Source: Bondarzewia mesenterica (taxonomy: Eukaryota > Basidiomycota > Agaricomycetes > Russulales > Bondarzewiaceae). Taken from it: a DNA stretch of 64,000 bases. The first letter of the stretch is position 1. Each line of letters starts with the position of its first letter. A program made the position numbers and the translations under genes. Of the stretch, positions 47,101-58,792 are shown piece after piece. The notes below the pieces were generated by a model. The model made no database searches. It saw nothing but the letters and a program-made list of their open reading frames with translations, and was not told where the DNA came from. The stretch spans positions 48,978 through 112,977 of the forward strand of contig SGPL01000036.1 of the NCBI GenBank assembly GCA_004802705.1, written 5' to 3'.

Positions 47101-47548
47101 CGCGTTCACAATCATCTTGCAGTTTCGCGAAGCAACAGTAAGTCGTCTAGTGACTTAGTAGTGAAGAGTTTTTTGTTCTAACATACAGTTCAGGATAATT
47201 TCTACAATTATTGCCTTACGGAGTCCGCGAGGAGAGACACTGAAAGGGATGAACATCGGGTGAGCATATCCTTGCTCGGGCGTTAAAATACTGCATACTG
47301 ATGGGCGTCCGCAGGGTGTTTACACAGGCTTTGAAAGGCACCGCACTGAATCGGCGTCGACAGACCAGCTCCCTCGCATCCTTGAGCAGGTCAAAGAGTA
47401 CGGTGCTGCGTTTTCGGAGAAGGTGCAAGGAATCGTTCATAGCTTGCAAAGCCACGCAGACCTCGACTGCCGCTTCCTTGCCATCAGACTGTCCTTTTCA
47501 GACTTTTACAAGTCCAAAAAGGATGCACAGTTGCAACAGAGATCGTGA
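44149..47548 (+). CDS. SPC98: Gamma-tubulin complex component 3 (GCP3/Spc98/Alp6)
   Basis: Core subunit of the gamma-tubulin complex that nucleates microtubules. The N-terminal exons give MPASKPSLEPLIWSLVPQAR and LRAGLDLFAHLSSTFSHI, then VLQTHPDGVSSLQF and QPVLNRKYASLLFLHTL. The GCP N-domain follows with VPEELLLRDTLYLLQGISGK, HTLVDGFVRDREGK-like FYTLVDGF, GMIEQSLCHHLQSQLTEYYR, LIHGYTENGDPFVRHFTDQL, KWLFSGELYDPYSEFFV and FRKEMLPTFVGEGFGRKI. The C-domain includes HLRALKNYMLLGHGDFAYQL and DVFTLEYKVDAPLDTVLH, LWKMKRIE, HFIRQMEAYCQLEVI. It ends SFSDFYKSKKDAQLQQRS. All main-body joins keep frame, but the first intron (GTGCGTAG...TTTCAG, 35 bases after 44264) leaves a one-base frame mismatch with the next exon, so the 5' end is uncertain. 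Confidence 0.87.
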
Positions 47549-47708
47549 TCATAATTTCATGACATTTATGCGAAATCTACACATAGCTGGAAAGCGTGGA
47601 CTATCAAAGCTGCAACGACTCGAAAAATCGTGCGGGAGGGAAGAAGATTCCGATCACGGATACAGGAGAAGCGGGTATGCTGAGTATGGGTGCCTGCCGT
47701 ACATGCCA

Positions 47709-50700
47709 CTACGCTTTCGGTGGACTGTACAGTTTCAATGCGAGCGAGCTACAAACAACAGAAACAGATCTGCACCGAGCACGTTAGCAGAACAACACAA
47801 ACTACGATAGAAGATCTACTCACGACAAAGCCATGGCCAGCGATCCCCAAACAGGATTCAACCTGGCATGTCCCGCAGGGTATATCACGCCGGCAGCGAT
47901 TGGGAGAGCCGCCATATTATACAAACAAGCCCATAACTGGCGTGCAACAAAATGAGTATAGTCTCGAGCAGCCTTCCCAGAAAGACTCACGAAGTTAAAT
48001 TTGACACGCCTGAAGACCGTGCGCGATAAGTCTACGAGTGTCAAAAGACTGGAGAGATCGGAGGATATCAGGATGAAAGATGCGCTCGATAAAGCGACAT
48101 CGCCTGTAAGATAAGGGTCAGTCGAATCCTATGGAACGCGAAGGTGGGTACTTGCTTCCGGATCCAATAGCAATGGCAACATCCGCCGATGCCAACGCCT
48201 ATATCTGTATCAGACAATCATTTCCACGATAAGAGAACATGCAGAAACTGACCGGTGCATCGTTGATACCATCTCCGACCATGGCGACGATGCAACGTTC
48301 ATTCAATCTCTTCCTAAGAACGCCGTGCCATTTGGACAAGCGCTTTTTCGGACCCGACTCCTGCAACCAACGAACTTTTTGTGCCTACGTAAGAGACATC
48401 AGCACAGGTCTGACCGCGTTCGTAGTCCGGATCTCAAGACACACCTTCTCATGAGGCAGGACCCCAGCAATAACATTCGATTCCGGGATGCCCACCATTT
48501 TCGCGACGGCCTTCGCAGTCGTCTGATTATCACCCGAAATCATCCACGTCGCGAGGCCCTGTGACTGCAAACGTGCGATTACAGCTGCAGCATTGGGACG
48601 CAGAGGGTCAGAAATGGCAAACGCAGCCGCGAGCACGAACGGCTGGGCTCCTGCGCGCGCGTCGACGTCGGTGCCTTCATTTCGGAGGGCCAATAACACG
48701 ATGCTCTTGCCTTGTGCCTTCCACGATTCGAGGCGGCGCGCCGTTTCTCCTCGGAGACCGACCGCGTGCTCCTCCATCCACTTCTCGTTTCCGATAATCG
48801 CCGTGCACTTGCGCGCCTCGAAAAAGGCCTTCAAGCCCCGCCCGGGCGTTTCCTCGAACGCACTTCCCAAGCTCGGGATTGCGCCGTTCTCGTCGCAGTA
48901 ATGCCGGATGGCTATTGCAAGCGGGTGCGTGCTCGCGGACTCGACCTCTGCCGCAATTCCAAGGACCACCTCTTTGGAAAGAGAAGCACCTTCGGTCAGG
49001 TGCTCAGCATCGGTGACTCGAGGTTCTCCTCCCTGAGTAAGTGTTCCCGTCTTGTCGAAAATGATAGTATCGAGCTGCGCTGCTTCCTGGAACGCCTCGC
49101 CGCCACCCCGCGCTAAGATGCCATATTTCGCTGCGAGGCCAGACCCTACCAGCAGGGCCGTGGGCGCTGCGAGACCGATGCCGCAAGGACAGGCGACGAC
49201 AAATACGGCAATTGCGAACTCGAGAGACCAAACGGCTAGAAGTCAATACAGGATAGTATGAGTAATTCGAACGCTTGCGATGGATAATGGAAACTTACGC
49301 CAGCCGCCGACGTCTTTGTCTAAGTAATCACGAGGAAGTGTTCCACTTACTCCGAGGGCCAGCCAAATGACCCAGGTAGAGATCGCAAACAAAGTGACAA
49401 GGGGAACGAAATACCCGGTCAGGATATCTGCAAGCCTCTCGATCGGAGCACGTTTAGTTTGGCCGTCTCTCACGACGCGGACAACCTGGTCGAGCCTGAC
49501 AAGCGAGGGTAATGGTTAGGGTAACGGGAAGCTTACAGATCCTCAGAAGAATTCAGCTTACATCGTCTCGCCACCGATCGCATCGACTCTCACGTCCACA
49601 ACCTGGGAGTTGTTGATGGTGCCAAGGAAAACTTGATCGCCTACTACTTTCTTGATTGGTCTGGATTCCCCCGTCAACGAACTCTCGTCGAAAGTACTCT
49701 CGCCGGAGACGATAGTACCATCGGCCGGCGGGGTGGATCCACCTTGGACTCGCACGACATCGCCGACCTCCAACAATTCAACCCCCATTCTCTGAACCTT
49801 GAAACCGGGCTTCGCGATGGAGATGACGCTTTCCGATGCAGGACTGCCCTTCTCGATGTCGTCGTCAGAATCACGGAAGCGTTCAGGCGGGTCCGTCGCA
49901 GAGTGCGGAACTAGAAGATCAGCTTCGACGGGGCGAAGCTTGCCCAAGCTCGTGATAGCATCAGCGGTGTGGCTCTTACTGTATGCCTCCAAATATCGTC
50001 CTGAATCCGATTGAATTTATGACTTAGCTCGGGAGAAGGTAAGGTTTGAACTTACCGAAGAGCAAGAACATCGTGAGGAGAACGACAGAGTCGAAATATG
50101 TGGTGTTATCGCCATGGCCATCCGGTGACGGCGATGTCGAAGCAGCTAGAGCGAGCAAGGCGATTGAGGCGAAGTATGCTACGGAGACGCCAGAAGATAC
50201 CTTGCAGCAGCAGAAAGATGTTCAAATGAGTCGTCGAGATGATCAAATAACGTGACTCACAAGAAGATTCATGCTGCCAAAACGGACAAACCGTTTCCAT
50301 ATCGGTGTTCTGCTTCCCCTCCGCCACAGGGCTCTGATTTCCTTCAAACTCCTCCTATGAAACGTACCAGCGCTGTAGAACATGACAGGCGTGGCGAGGA
50401 AGAATAAGCGACCATTGAATCCTGGAAACATTACCAGTCCACATAGGTTCCATAAGATACATCTTGCCATGATTACCATTCGGTACGAGACTCATATATA
50501 CGATACCAATAATGAACGTCGGAATGGCCACGATCACTGAGAACACGAGCTGAAACAGGAGATGGCGCCGCTCGCGATATTGCATGTATCGAGCACGCTC
50601 CTCAATGGAGGGAGATTTATAGATGGACACATTGAAGGGAGGTGATTTAGTGGACGAAATCGCGTCGATGATGGTGCGTATACTGAAGAGCGGGGGCGAA

Positions 50701-51932
50701 GGCCGGTAGGTCAGCCGCAAAATTGGGTCTTGACGATCAGTCAAAGGCTTTTCCACCACGACTTCCGACCCGAATTGTTGGAGGGCAGCCATGACCTTTT
50801 CTGGGCAATGCCTGCATTGTTACGGTGAGTTATCGGCATCTGTTCAAAGAGGATCTCCGGTACTTACTGGCAAAACATCCCCTCGACTTGCAGGGAAACG
50901 GTACGAAAGGCCGTATCTTCGTTCGCCTCACCATTAGGCGTGGCCTTGACTGGCGTGATACTTATTACAGTCGCCTCATAACCTGCGTCTTCTATGACCT
51001 CTACAATCTTAGCTGCCAACTCTTTGCGTTGTATGTCGACGGACGCAGAGTTCCCAAGGAGACTGACGGTCACATCGGAGACGTCCTGGAGTTCCGAAAC
51101 CAGACGAGTGATCGTGGACGAACACGAAGCGCAGGTCATGCCGCCGACCGACAAGGAAAGGTGGTAGGGGCCCTCAACCTTTGCTGGTTCTTGGGCGCGG
51201 ATTCCTTCCAAGCTGGCGATGTCCGCTTCATAGCCAATATCTTCCACGACTTCCACAACCTTCTCTGCGAGGCCCTTCCGGTCAAGAGTGGCAGTCGCCG
51301 AATTACTGAGAAGAGAGACCACCACATTTGTAACGCCTGGTAACTCAGAGAGTGCCTGGGTGATGGTGCCGGTGCACGATGCGCAGGTCATGCCGCCGAC
51401 AGAGAGGATGAGTTGGTATTGACCTTCCCCTCGGTCAGAGGCAGCCTGAGGTTTCTCCGTAGACGGGTTGTCGCTGAAAATAAAGTGCCCTGGAAAGTAA
51501 TCTTCCTCTCCGATGTTGTCCCGATGACCTTCTACTTGATGCTGGCACATGGAGCACTGGTCTACGTGTTTCCTCCGTTTGCCTGTCAGAAACGAGGCAG
51601 GACTGAGCAACTCGTCGGGATAGCGGGACGAACCCGCGATGGGAGTAGATGGTATGTCGAAGCCAGCATCCTCGAGCGCGTCCTTGATAGCTTGTGGGTA
51701 TAGGTCCTTGGAGTGATGAATAGTGACAGACTGCGAGACGATGGAGACTTGTATGTCGGTCGGCGGTGGAGAGAGAGATTTGAGCGTCTCATGGATGGTA
51801 TGAACGCAGCTGTTGAGGAGTGTTACCATTATTCAACAAGCGAGGGTATGAATCGCTTTCGTACCTGCTGCAATGCAAATTGGAGATAAAAATCGTGGAC
51901 ACGACACCATTGAACTCGTCTTTGGGGGGCAT
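47709..51932 (-). CDS. CCC2: Copper-transporting P1B-type ATPase (Ccc2/ATP7-like)
   Basis: Pumps cytosolic copper into the late Golgi for loading of multicopper oxidases, for example the Fet3-type ferroxidase of iron uptake. The start at 51930-51932 gives MPPKDEFNGVVSTIFISNLH, and splicing to the next exon restores the first copper-binding site HCSSCVHTI. Further metal-binding domains carry GMTCASC twice and GMFCQHC, four in all. Transport landmarks: TGES (SSLTGESRP), the CPC ion site in VVACPCGIGLAAP, the phosphorylation motif DKTGTLTQGG, the HP motif in STHPLAIAI, SGDNQTTAKAVAK and GDGINDAPALASADVAIAIG. Eight membrane segments are consistent with the family. The last exon ends CSSLALKLYSPPKA. 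The gene starts only 180 bases from the divergent VIP1 gene, and the two may share regulation. Confidence 0.94.
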
Positions 51933-52111
51933 GAGGGAGTCGTCAAACTTGCACCGAGGAGTGGGCGTTTTTAAGGAAGACGTGGTTAAATTTATGTAAG
52001 GGAAATAATCGGTTGACCTGGGAGAGATTTCGGAAAGCGTGGCTGGTACTTATATATCTCAGCGTCGGGTAGATTCATCATGTCCGTGACAGCAGGCTTG
52101 TCGTCCATAAA

Positions 52112-55100
52112 ATGCCTCAAGTTCAGGATGATGTCAGCATGAGCACAAATGCCTCATGGGCACTATTGCCTCAACTGAGTCAGCAGACCCCAGACATCCC
52201 TCCGTGGGGTCACCCTTCATCTGATCTCGTGACCTGGCTTGACTTTCGGGGCTCGCGTTTTGAGTGAGCTCGGCTTTCTTCATTGTCCTCCGCTACCGCC
52301 GCGACTTTTTTTGGTTACAGATTATCCCCGTCGACGAATCAGAATGCATTGGGATAGATCATCGCGCTTCTCCCTACTTTATTCCCCGGACAAGAATAAT
52401 CGCTCGAGCTCAGTGCTCACTACTAGATCTTCGACTCCGTCCCCCACAGGCTCTCACTCGGATCTGCTCTACATCACAGATTCGACAAAACCTCCCATAG
52501 TATTGGGAGTATGTGCTATGGATGTCAAGGCTCGATCGAAGCCCATGAGAGAGATTTTGACTAGACTGGTCGACAGACTGCGGGGTGGGATAGAAGTCAA
52601 AGTGTTCGGCGACAAGGTCATTCTCGACGAAGGTGCGAGGACTTTTGTATATCTCCAGCAAGACGTTAATGTTGAAAAGTGGTTGCGAAACAGATGTCGA
52701 GAATTGGCCTCGATGTGACGTCCTTATTTCATTTTTTTCCACCGATTTTCCACTAGACAAAGCTATCTCCTATGTTAAACTGCGAAACCCACTTTGTGTT
52801 AATGAGCTAATCTCCCAGTCTCTTCTATGGGACCGTCGCCTCGTCGGAAACGTTCTCGACCATCTCAAAGTTCCGACGCCGAAACGGTTAGAGGTATCTC
52901 GAGACGGAGGGCCGAAGGTCGACGAGGAATTGAAGGTGCATATGAAAAAGAAACTCGGCATAACCTTGGGTGGGTTCCAAGTCACTCCCGAGGTCACCTT
53001 GCGGGAAGATGGCGACGGCATCATCATTGATGGCAAGGTCATGGAGAAACCGTTCGTTGAGAAGCCTGTCAGCGGCGAAGACCACAACGTCTACATCTAC
53101 TTCAAAGGTGGTGGTGGTCGGCGTCTTTTCAGAAAGGTACGTCATAATTTTTTTTTTGTCTCTTAGCGCTTAGCAGTGCCACTGACGACTAGCCTAATCC
53201 AGGTTGGCAATAAAAGCAGCGAAATGGACCCGACACTAAATCATCCGCGGACGGACGGGTCTTATATCTATGAGGAGTTCATCGACGTGGATAATTCGGA
53301 AGATATCAAAGTTTACACGGTCGGTAGAGAATATACTCATGCTGAGACTCGCAAGTCCCCCGTTGTTGATGGTCTAGTCAGACGGAATACCGAAGGGAAG
53401 GAAATTCGGTGCGTTTTCACATCTTCTCTTAATTACGACTGCTCAAGGATTACCCGGACAGGTTTATCACCCATCTGAGTGAGGAAGAAAAGGAGTGGGC
53501 GGCTAAGATATGTGAAGGATTCGGCCAGAGGGTGTGCGGCTTCGACATGCTGCGTTGTGACAACGGCTCGCGCAGTCAGGTGATCGACGTCAATGGCTGG
53601 AGTTTCGTTAAAGGCAATGAGTCCTATTACGGTTCGTTCTCATCTTCCTACACCATGCGCTGCTACCCGTTGTGCTCACAATTTTCTCGAATCTTAGACA
53701 AAGCCGCAGAGATACTCGCCGCGCTGTGTGTCAGTGTGTCCTCGTCTCCTGATCGGACTCTAATCTCGGCAGAGACGCCGTCACAAGAGTCTTCTACCTG
53801 GCTTTTGAAGGCAAACGTAACCGTATTTCGGCATGCAGACCGCACGCCCAAGCAGAAGCTCAAATTTAACTTTCCCATCGGCGAACCGTGGACGCAGCCC
53901 TTCGTCCGGCTGCTCAACGGAGAGAGGGAAGAGATCATCCTTCGCGAGAGAGAGCAGCTAAGCCGGATTGCCGTCGCTGTCGAAGAGGCTAAGAATCTTG
54001 GAGCTGATGGCGAGGAGCTCGCGAAGCTCACACTCCTGAACAATGCACTGTTCAGCAAGATCGAACTCCCGGGAACAAAGGCGCAGTTAAAGCCAGTATA
54101 CTCGAAAAAGCAAGCCGGGCATGAACGCAAGTTGACCAAGCTGACGCTCGTATTTAAGTGGGGTGGCGAGTTCACACATTCCGCGCGATATCAATCGCGA
54201 GATCTAGGGGAAAATATGAAAAAAGATATATCTATCATGAGTGCGTGTGCTTTCGCTTACCTTCTGACGAACGTGCTTCATCCTGATGATGTGTTTGGCC
54301 AACAGACAAGGAGGCGCTCAACAACGTAAAAGTGCGTGTGCCTCTGCCGCGTCAGCTGGTATTTCTCGAAGTTCTAATCAGCTGCTGACGTGCTTCATAC
54401 AAATACAAGATATTCACTTCGTCCGAGCGGCGAGTCATTGCATCCGCAGAGATTTTTGCTGCCGCCCTTCTCGACAACCAACAGCCTACGTACTCTACAA
54501 GCTCGACTCCGAGCTCGCGGTCGTCGCGGTCCTCCATAGATGGCCATATTCACCCCGCAAAGCCGACCACTCCGATAAAAGAGCCACTCAAGCTTATCGT
54601 GCGCAAGGACCTGCTGGACGACTCGAATGCTGCGAAAGACCTCATGGACGATGTCAAAAAACGTCTTAAAATCCTGCTGCGACCTGGCGAGCCAGAGAAG
54701 AGACCGGAGCTGACGTGGCCCAAGAGCATGAAGAAGGAGCCTGTGGAGGTCGTCAAGGTCAGTCTCCTTCTGTCGGGAGAGTCTGCCGATGAGGTTAACT
54801 GGATCGGTCACTGCTATACAGGAAGTCATCGAGCTCCTCAGCTCGTTCCGAGCCATCATGCGCAAGAATTATGAGACGTTGGATGTTGACAAGATCCAAG
54901 AACGATGGTGATTCATCCCCTTTCTTGTTTTCCCGGTCCGTACTGATCGTAGTCCATAGGTGCTGCGATGATGAGCCCTGGCTCTTCCGCGAACGGTGGG
55001 AGAAACTATTTGAAGACTTCTGTGATGTCAAACAAGAAAAATTCGATCCATCGCGTGTAAGCGTTGTTTTGTTCGTTCGTCATCCACATATCGGCTCACA

Positions 55101-56152
55101 TCATCGAACTAAAGGTTTCTGAGCTGTATGATACCATCAAGTACTGCGCACTGCACCACCGCGCCTTCCTCTTCGCCATCTTCGATGAGAGTGGCACCAA
55201 GGAGCAGCACCAACAACAAGACCGCAAGTTGCATGAGCTCTATGCGCGCGCAAAGGCCCTCTTCGACCTCGTCGCCCCGCAGGAGTACGGGATTGACCCT
55301 GATGAGAAGTGAGCCTTCACCTTTCTCTACCTGCATCTCGGATGCTCACTACTTGATGATGTATATCCTTTTAGGGAGGAAATCGGCGTGCTCACGTCGC
55401 TCCCCCTCCTCCGGAAAGTTGTCGAAGACCTCGAAAATGCGCGGAACAACGGTGGCAGCTCATTGACTTGTTATTTCACGAAGGAATCACACATCCACAC
55501 TTTGGTCAACTTGGTTCTGCTCTCCGGCCTGCCCATCGCCAATCGGAGGATTCCGGAACTGGACTACGCGGTACGTCCCGCGGTTACTATTTTACCACTG
55601 CGCATCACTGACCGGTGACCTTTTTTGTGTATCTCTAGTCCCACATAACGTGCGTTGCGACCCGTGTTTCATGATGATGTACGAAGATCTGAGCTGATTC
55701 GTGTGTTCCAATGGCAGGTTCGAGTTGTACGAGCGGAATCACGGTCGTGGAAAGTCGGACAAGGAGTATTCCATCAAACTATCGCTAAGCGAAGGCGCGC
55801 ATTCTTCGAACGTGCTCGATTCTGCGCTCGATGCGCGGCATTCGCTCAACGTGCAACCGCGACGGTGAGTTTTTCTGTGCGGATTGCCTTTTGCGCCGTG
55901 ACTGATGTTGATGCTTCGACGATGGTGTAGGAAACTCACGCAGCACCTGCCGTACAGCTTGGTGATCTCGAAGCTGTCAAAACACTTTGGTAGACAGATA
56001 CAGGTCAGTCGGTCGTTCACGTTTCGTACGTCATGTTCTTCGGAACGCTGATAACTGTTTGCCCGCAGGACGAGGACGTGGACGAACCGCCGGTGACCAT
56101 AGAAGCTCTCAGCACACCGGTGGCGAACGACAGCAGCAAGGACTATCCTTGA
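52112..56152 (+). CDS. VIP1: Diphosphoinositol-pentakisphosphate kinase (Vip1/Asp1/PPIP5K)
   Basis: Makes 1-diphosphoinositol phosphates (IP7/IP8) and, through its C-terminal half, removes them; affects phosphate signalling and microtubules. I use ATG 52112 with a GTGAGC donor near 52258 joined to AATCAG|A before 52343, which gives an unbroken N-terminus; ATG 52343 is the alternative start. The ATP-grasp kinase domain shows [69 protein letters not shown] and FGFD-type CGFDMLR with [13 protein letters not shown]. The histidine-acid-phosphatase half begins with [13 protein letters not shown], then [37 protein letters not shown] and [13 protein letters not shown]. Many introns of 50-60 bases; a 26-base exon carries NKEALNNVK. 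Ends SSKDYP. Confidence 0.92.
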
Positions 56153-56430
56153 TCTTTTCTTCTTTAGCATCTTCATCTTGGTATATATTACAGCACTGTC
56201 ACTATCCTCTCGGACAGACCCACACGGACGCTAGCTGTAGATTTAGATGCATCTCAGATTTGATACCCTCGTAACTTACTGGCATCGCTATAAACAAACG
56301 ACAAAACACTGTATCAACCTACCAGTTAGAATAAAGATGCATTATCTTTTTACACGACGAAGGGAAACGGCGAACGGTGAAGGTCAGGAACATGCGAAGG
56401 CGAATGAATGGGGACGGGTTATAAAGGCCT

Positions 56431-57401
56431 TTACACGGGATCTTCGTCATCCCATTCTTGAAGGCCCAGTTTCGCTCGCAAGGCGCGGGACTGCTCCGGC
56501 TTGAGCTCGCGGAAGGGGAGATTGTGCGCAGGACCTTTGCTTGTCATGGACGGATGATCGCTGTCGAAGAGCGCGGAGGCGGTCTGTGAGAGCAAAGAGG
56601 ATTGTGTCGCGAGAGCCGCGAAGGACGACGTGGAGTCATGATACCTGCACACGCATTAGTCGGAAAGGGCTACAAAAGAAATCTGTCTCGGAAAGGAATG
56701 GGTTGCTTACAGTCTGGGACGAGTATTAGGATGGCTCTAGCGAGACGCGACGAGAGGATGGACATGCCCCACTCACCTGAAAGCTTCCTTGTTGAAGCAG
56801 TCGGTCTCTTTGAGCTGATCAAGGGCATGCTTCTTGAACGAGGCCTTGATCAGGTGCAGGACATCGTATACGTGGTTCTCCTTCGGTCTATTTATACTCA
56901 TCAGACCACCCACGGACATCTGCGGCGCGCGAGGGAGGCCACTGACCTCCACTGACGAAACCTGCTTCCGAGGTTGAATGTTCCGTCTTGTTGCGATACG
57001 AGGGGGGTGGAAGATGTCGGTCATGAACTGGACAACGGGTGGGCGCTCGGGGTAGTCGGGTGGGAACGTGAGCCTGAACTTGAGTATCGAATCCATGTAA
57101 TAGCCTGAAGCAAGTGAGTGCGTGATGAACACGGAAAGCAAAGCGCAACCTGACCTCGATGGATGAACAGAACCGCATCCCAAACCAAGAGGTTTTCTGG
57201 GGACGGGGTGATGTACATGCCGAGAGGGCAATGGCCGTGGTATCTCAACGAGGCATACTCGAACGCGACGGCAGCGCGCGCGATGGCGCTTGGAACGATG
57301 GCGGCGTCGACAGAGTTGGCGGCCGAGTGAAGAGACGGCCTGGAGACGAAGCGAGGAGAGCCTAGGTCGATGGTCGGCGACGCCTGAACAGTCCCGAGCA
57401 T
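56431..57401 (-). CDS. FTS/AKTIP-like ubiquitin-conjugating-enzyme variant; one-base insertion in a C run
   Basis: E2-like fold protein without the catalytic cysteine. In other fungi and animals FTS joins Hook and FHIP to link dynein to early endosomes. The start at 57399-57401 gives MLGTVQASPTIDLGSP. The UBC fold reads EYASLRYHGHCPLGMYITPS, LLVWDAVLFIHRGYYMDSIL, KFRLTFPPDYPERPPVVQF and MTDIFHP. The frame is then off by one: the next residues should be LVSQQDGTFNLGSRFRQWR, which is present in another frame. One C too many in the six-C run (plus-strand G run at 57002-57007) explains it. Downstream the correct frame resumes with PKENHVYDVLHLIKASFKKH, then NKEAFRYHDSTSSFAALA and a tail ending QEWDDEDPV. 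It lies divergent from RCF2, 200 bases apart. Confidence 0.83.
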
Positions 57402-57600
57402 CTTTCGCGATACCCACCGCTCGCCTGAAGCCTTGACTCAGCCACCCGCCTTTACGGGTGTTCACGTGACAAGTGGCGGTGAGCACGCCTCCGGTCCACT
57501 CCGTCGTGAGTTCACGCGTCTGTAAGCGCCGCTCCTATAAAGACCACCCCTCCATGTCGCACCCGGATCCTCATCTCATTCGTTCTCTTCGCAATCCATC

Positions 57601-58362
57601 ATGAAGGTCAACGTTACCGAAGAAGAACTTCAGCGGTTCGATGCCGCCACACGTCGTGGAGCCATTGAAGGCACTCTCGGCGGTCTTGCCATCTCCCTCC
57701 CATTATCCTACTTGGCCTACCGTCGCTTCCCCGCATACCGCGCCCTTCCCCCATCCCTCAAGGCGCTTGGCATCGTCCTCATCGTCGGCCCGGCAATCGC
57801 CATCCAGACAGAGCGCCGCGGCGTCGAATTCGACGAAAACGTATACTGGTGAGTCTACTCCTCTGGTATATGTTTAAATCTGTTATTCATTTTTTTCGCT
57901 CAGGACGGGTGCGACGAGGCGTGTCCTGGACAGCGCAAAGAGCCACGAAGAGTCGAAATGGCGTGCTCTCAGCACGCGCGAGAAGATTACGCATTGGGCG
58001 AGACAGAACCAATACAAGGTCATCCTCGGTAGCTGGGCAATCGGCATGGCCATCGCTGGTGGTATCGTCATGCGTGATAGGTGCGTTACATCTCCCTCGT
58101 TCCCCGCCATACATAAATCATTCTCATACTCGGGCACCATCACAGGCACCAGTCGACTTCCCAAAAGGTCGTCCAAGCCCGTATGTGGGCCCAGGGCCTC
58201 ACCATCGGCGTCCTCATCGGCGCCGGTATCCTCACGCACAGTCAGCGGGAACAAGCCGCTGGCCAACACTCCGTCGACCACTCCTGGAAGGATGTGCTCG
58301 AGGCGGAGGCTAAAGAGGAGGAGCAGAGGAAGATTGGTAGACTCCATGCCCCTGCTTTGTAG
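57601..58362 (+). CDS. RCF2: Respiratory supercomplex factor 2 (Rcf2), HIG1-domain protein
   Basis: Inner mitochondrial membrane protein that binds complexes III and IV and affects cytochrome oxidase. Three exons join in frame to about 220 residues. The start ATG 57601 follows a typical CCATC context. The N-terminal half has EGTLGGLAISLPLSYLAYRR and a second hydrophobic segment LKALGIVLIVGPAIAIQTE. The C-terminal half has the HIG1 helices YKVILGSWAIGMAIAGGIV and WAQGLTIGVLIGAGILTHSQ, with the conserved VVQARMWAQG between them. The C-terminus is Glu/Lys rich and ends GRLHAPAL. The order and length fit fungal Rcf2, which has two pairs of hydrophobic segments. Confidence 0.88.
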
Positions 58363-58792
58363 ACCTCCTGCATTGATATTTCTGCATACCATGAGCTGCC
58401 CTTGATTCCCATTCGTTACATAGTAACAGCAGCATAGCATACATTATTTTACACTCGTCGCCATTCAATCATCTTTCTTGCTTTTCGGACACACGTGTAG
58501 TCGTAGATGCATTAATTCTGTATTTCTTTTTATCAATCAACCAATCGTGGTTACTGTAGACGCGAGGCGCGCAATGTTAAAGCGTTCCGGAATGATTGCG
58601 CAATGCGCCAATTCCGAATTGTCAGAAATAAGTTCGAGTCTCGACCAATACCGCGAGGCGCACGATGTTCAACGATTCCAGAATGATTGCGCAATGCACC
58701 AATTCCGAATTATATTGGGAGAAAAATCAGCAGACGCGTGCATGTAGTACAAATGGAGACCTTGCATGACCTTGCTTCACGTTCACAGCAAA
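58363..58792. other. Convergent 3' interval between RCF2 and ferric reductase
   Basis: Faces the stops of RCF2 (plus) and the ferric reductase (minus). It contains the two-copy direct repeat listed separately and no supported gene. Confidence 0.6.
58561..58711. repeat. Two-copy direct repeat, about 60 bp each
   Basis: Units at 58561-58620 and 58652-58711 match at 52 of 60 positions by eye. Both begin CGCGAGGCGC and end with an identical ATGATTGCGCAATGC followed by a near-identical CCAATTCCGAATT. ATTGCGCAAT within each unit is a 10-base palindrome. They are 31 bases apart. Origin unknown; possibly an old tandem duplication or a protein-binding site pair in overlapping 3' ends. Confidence 0.7.

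Noticed and set aside
52239..52345. Alternative upstream start of VIP1 in the same frame as exon 2
   Set aside because: No ATG at the frame opening; the GTGAGC/AATCAG intron gives a better N-terminus from ATG 52112.
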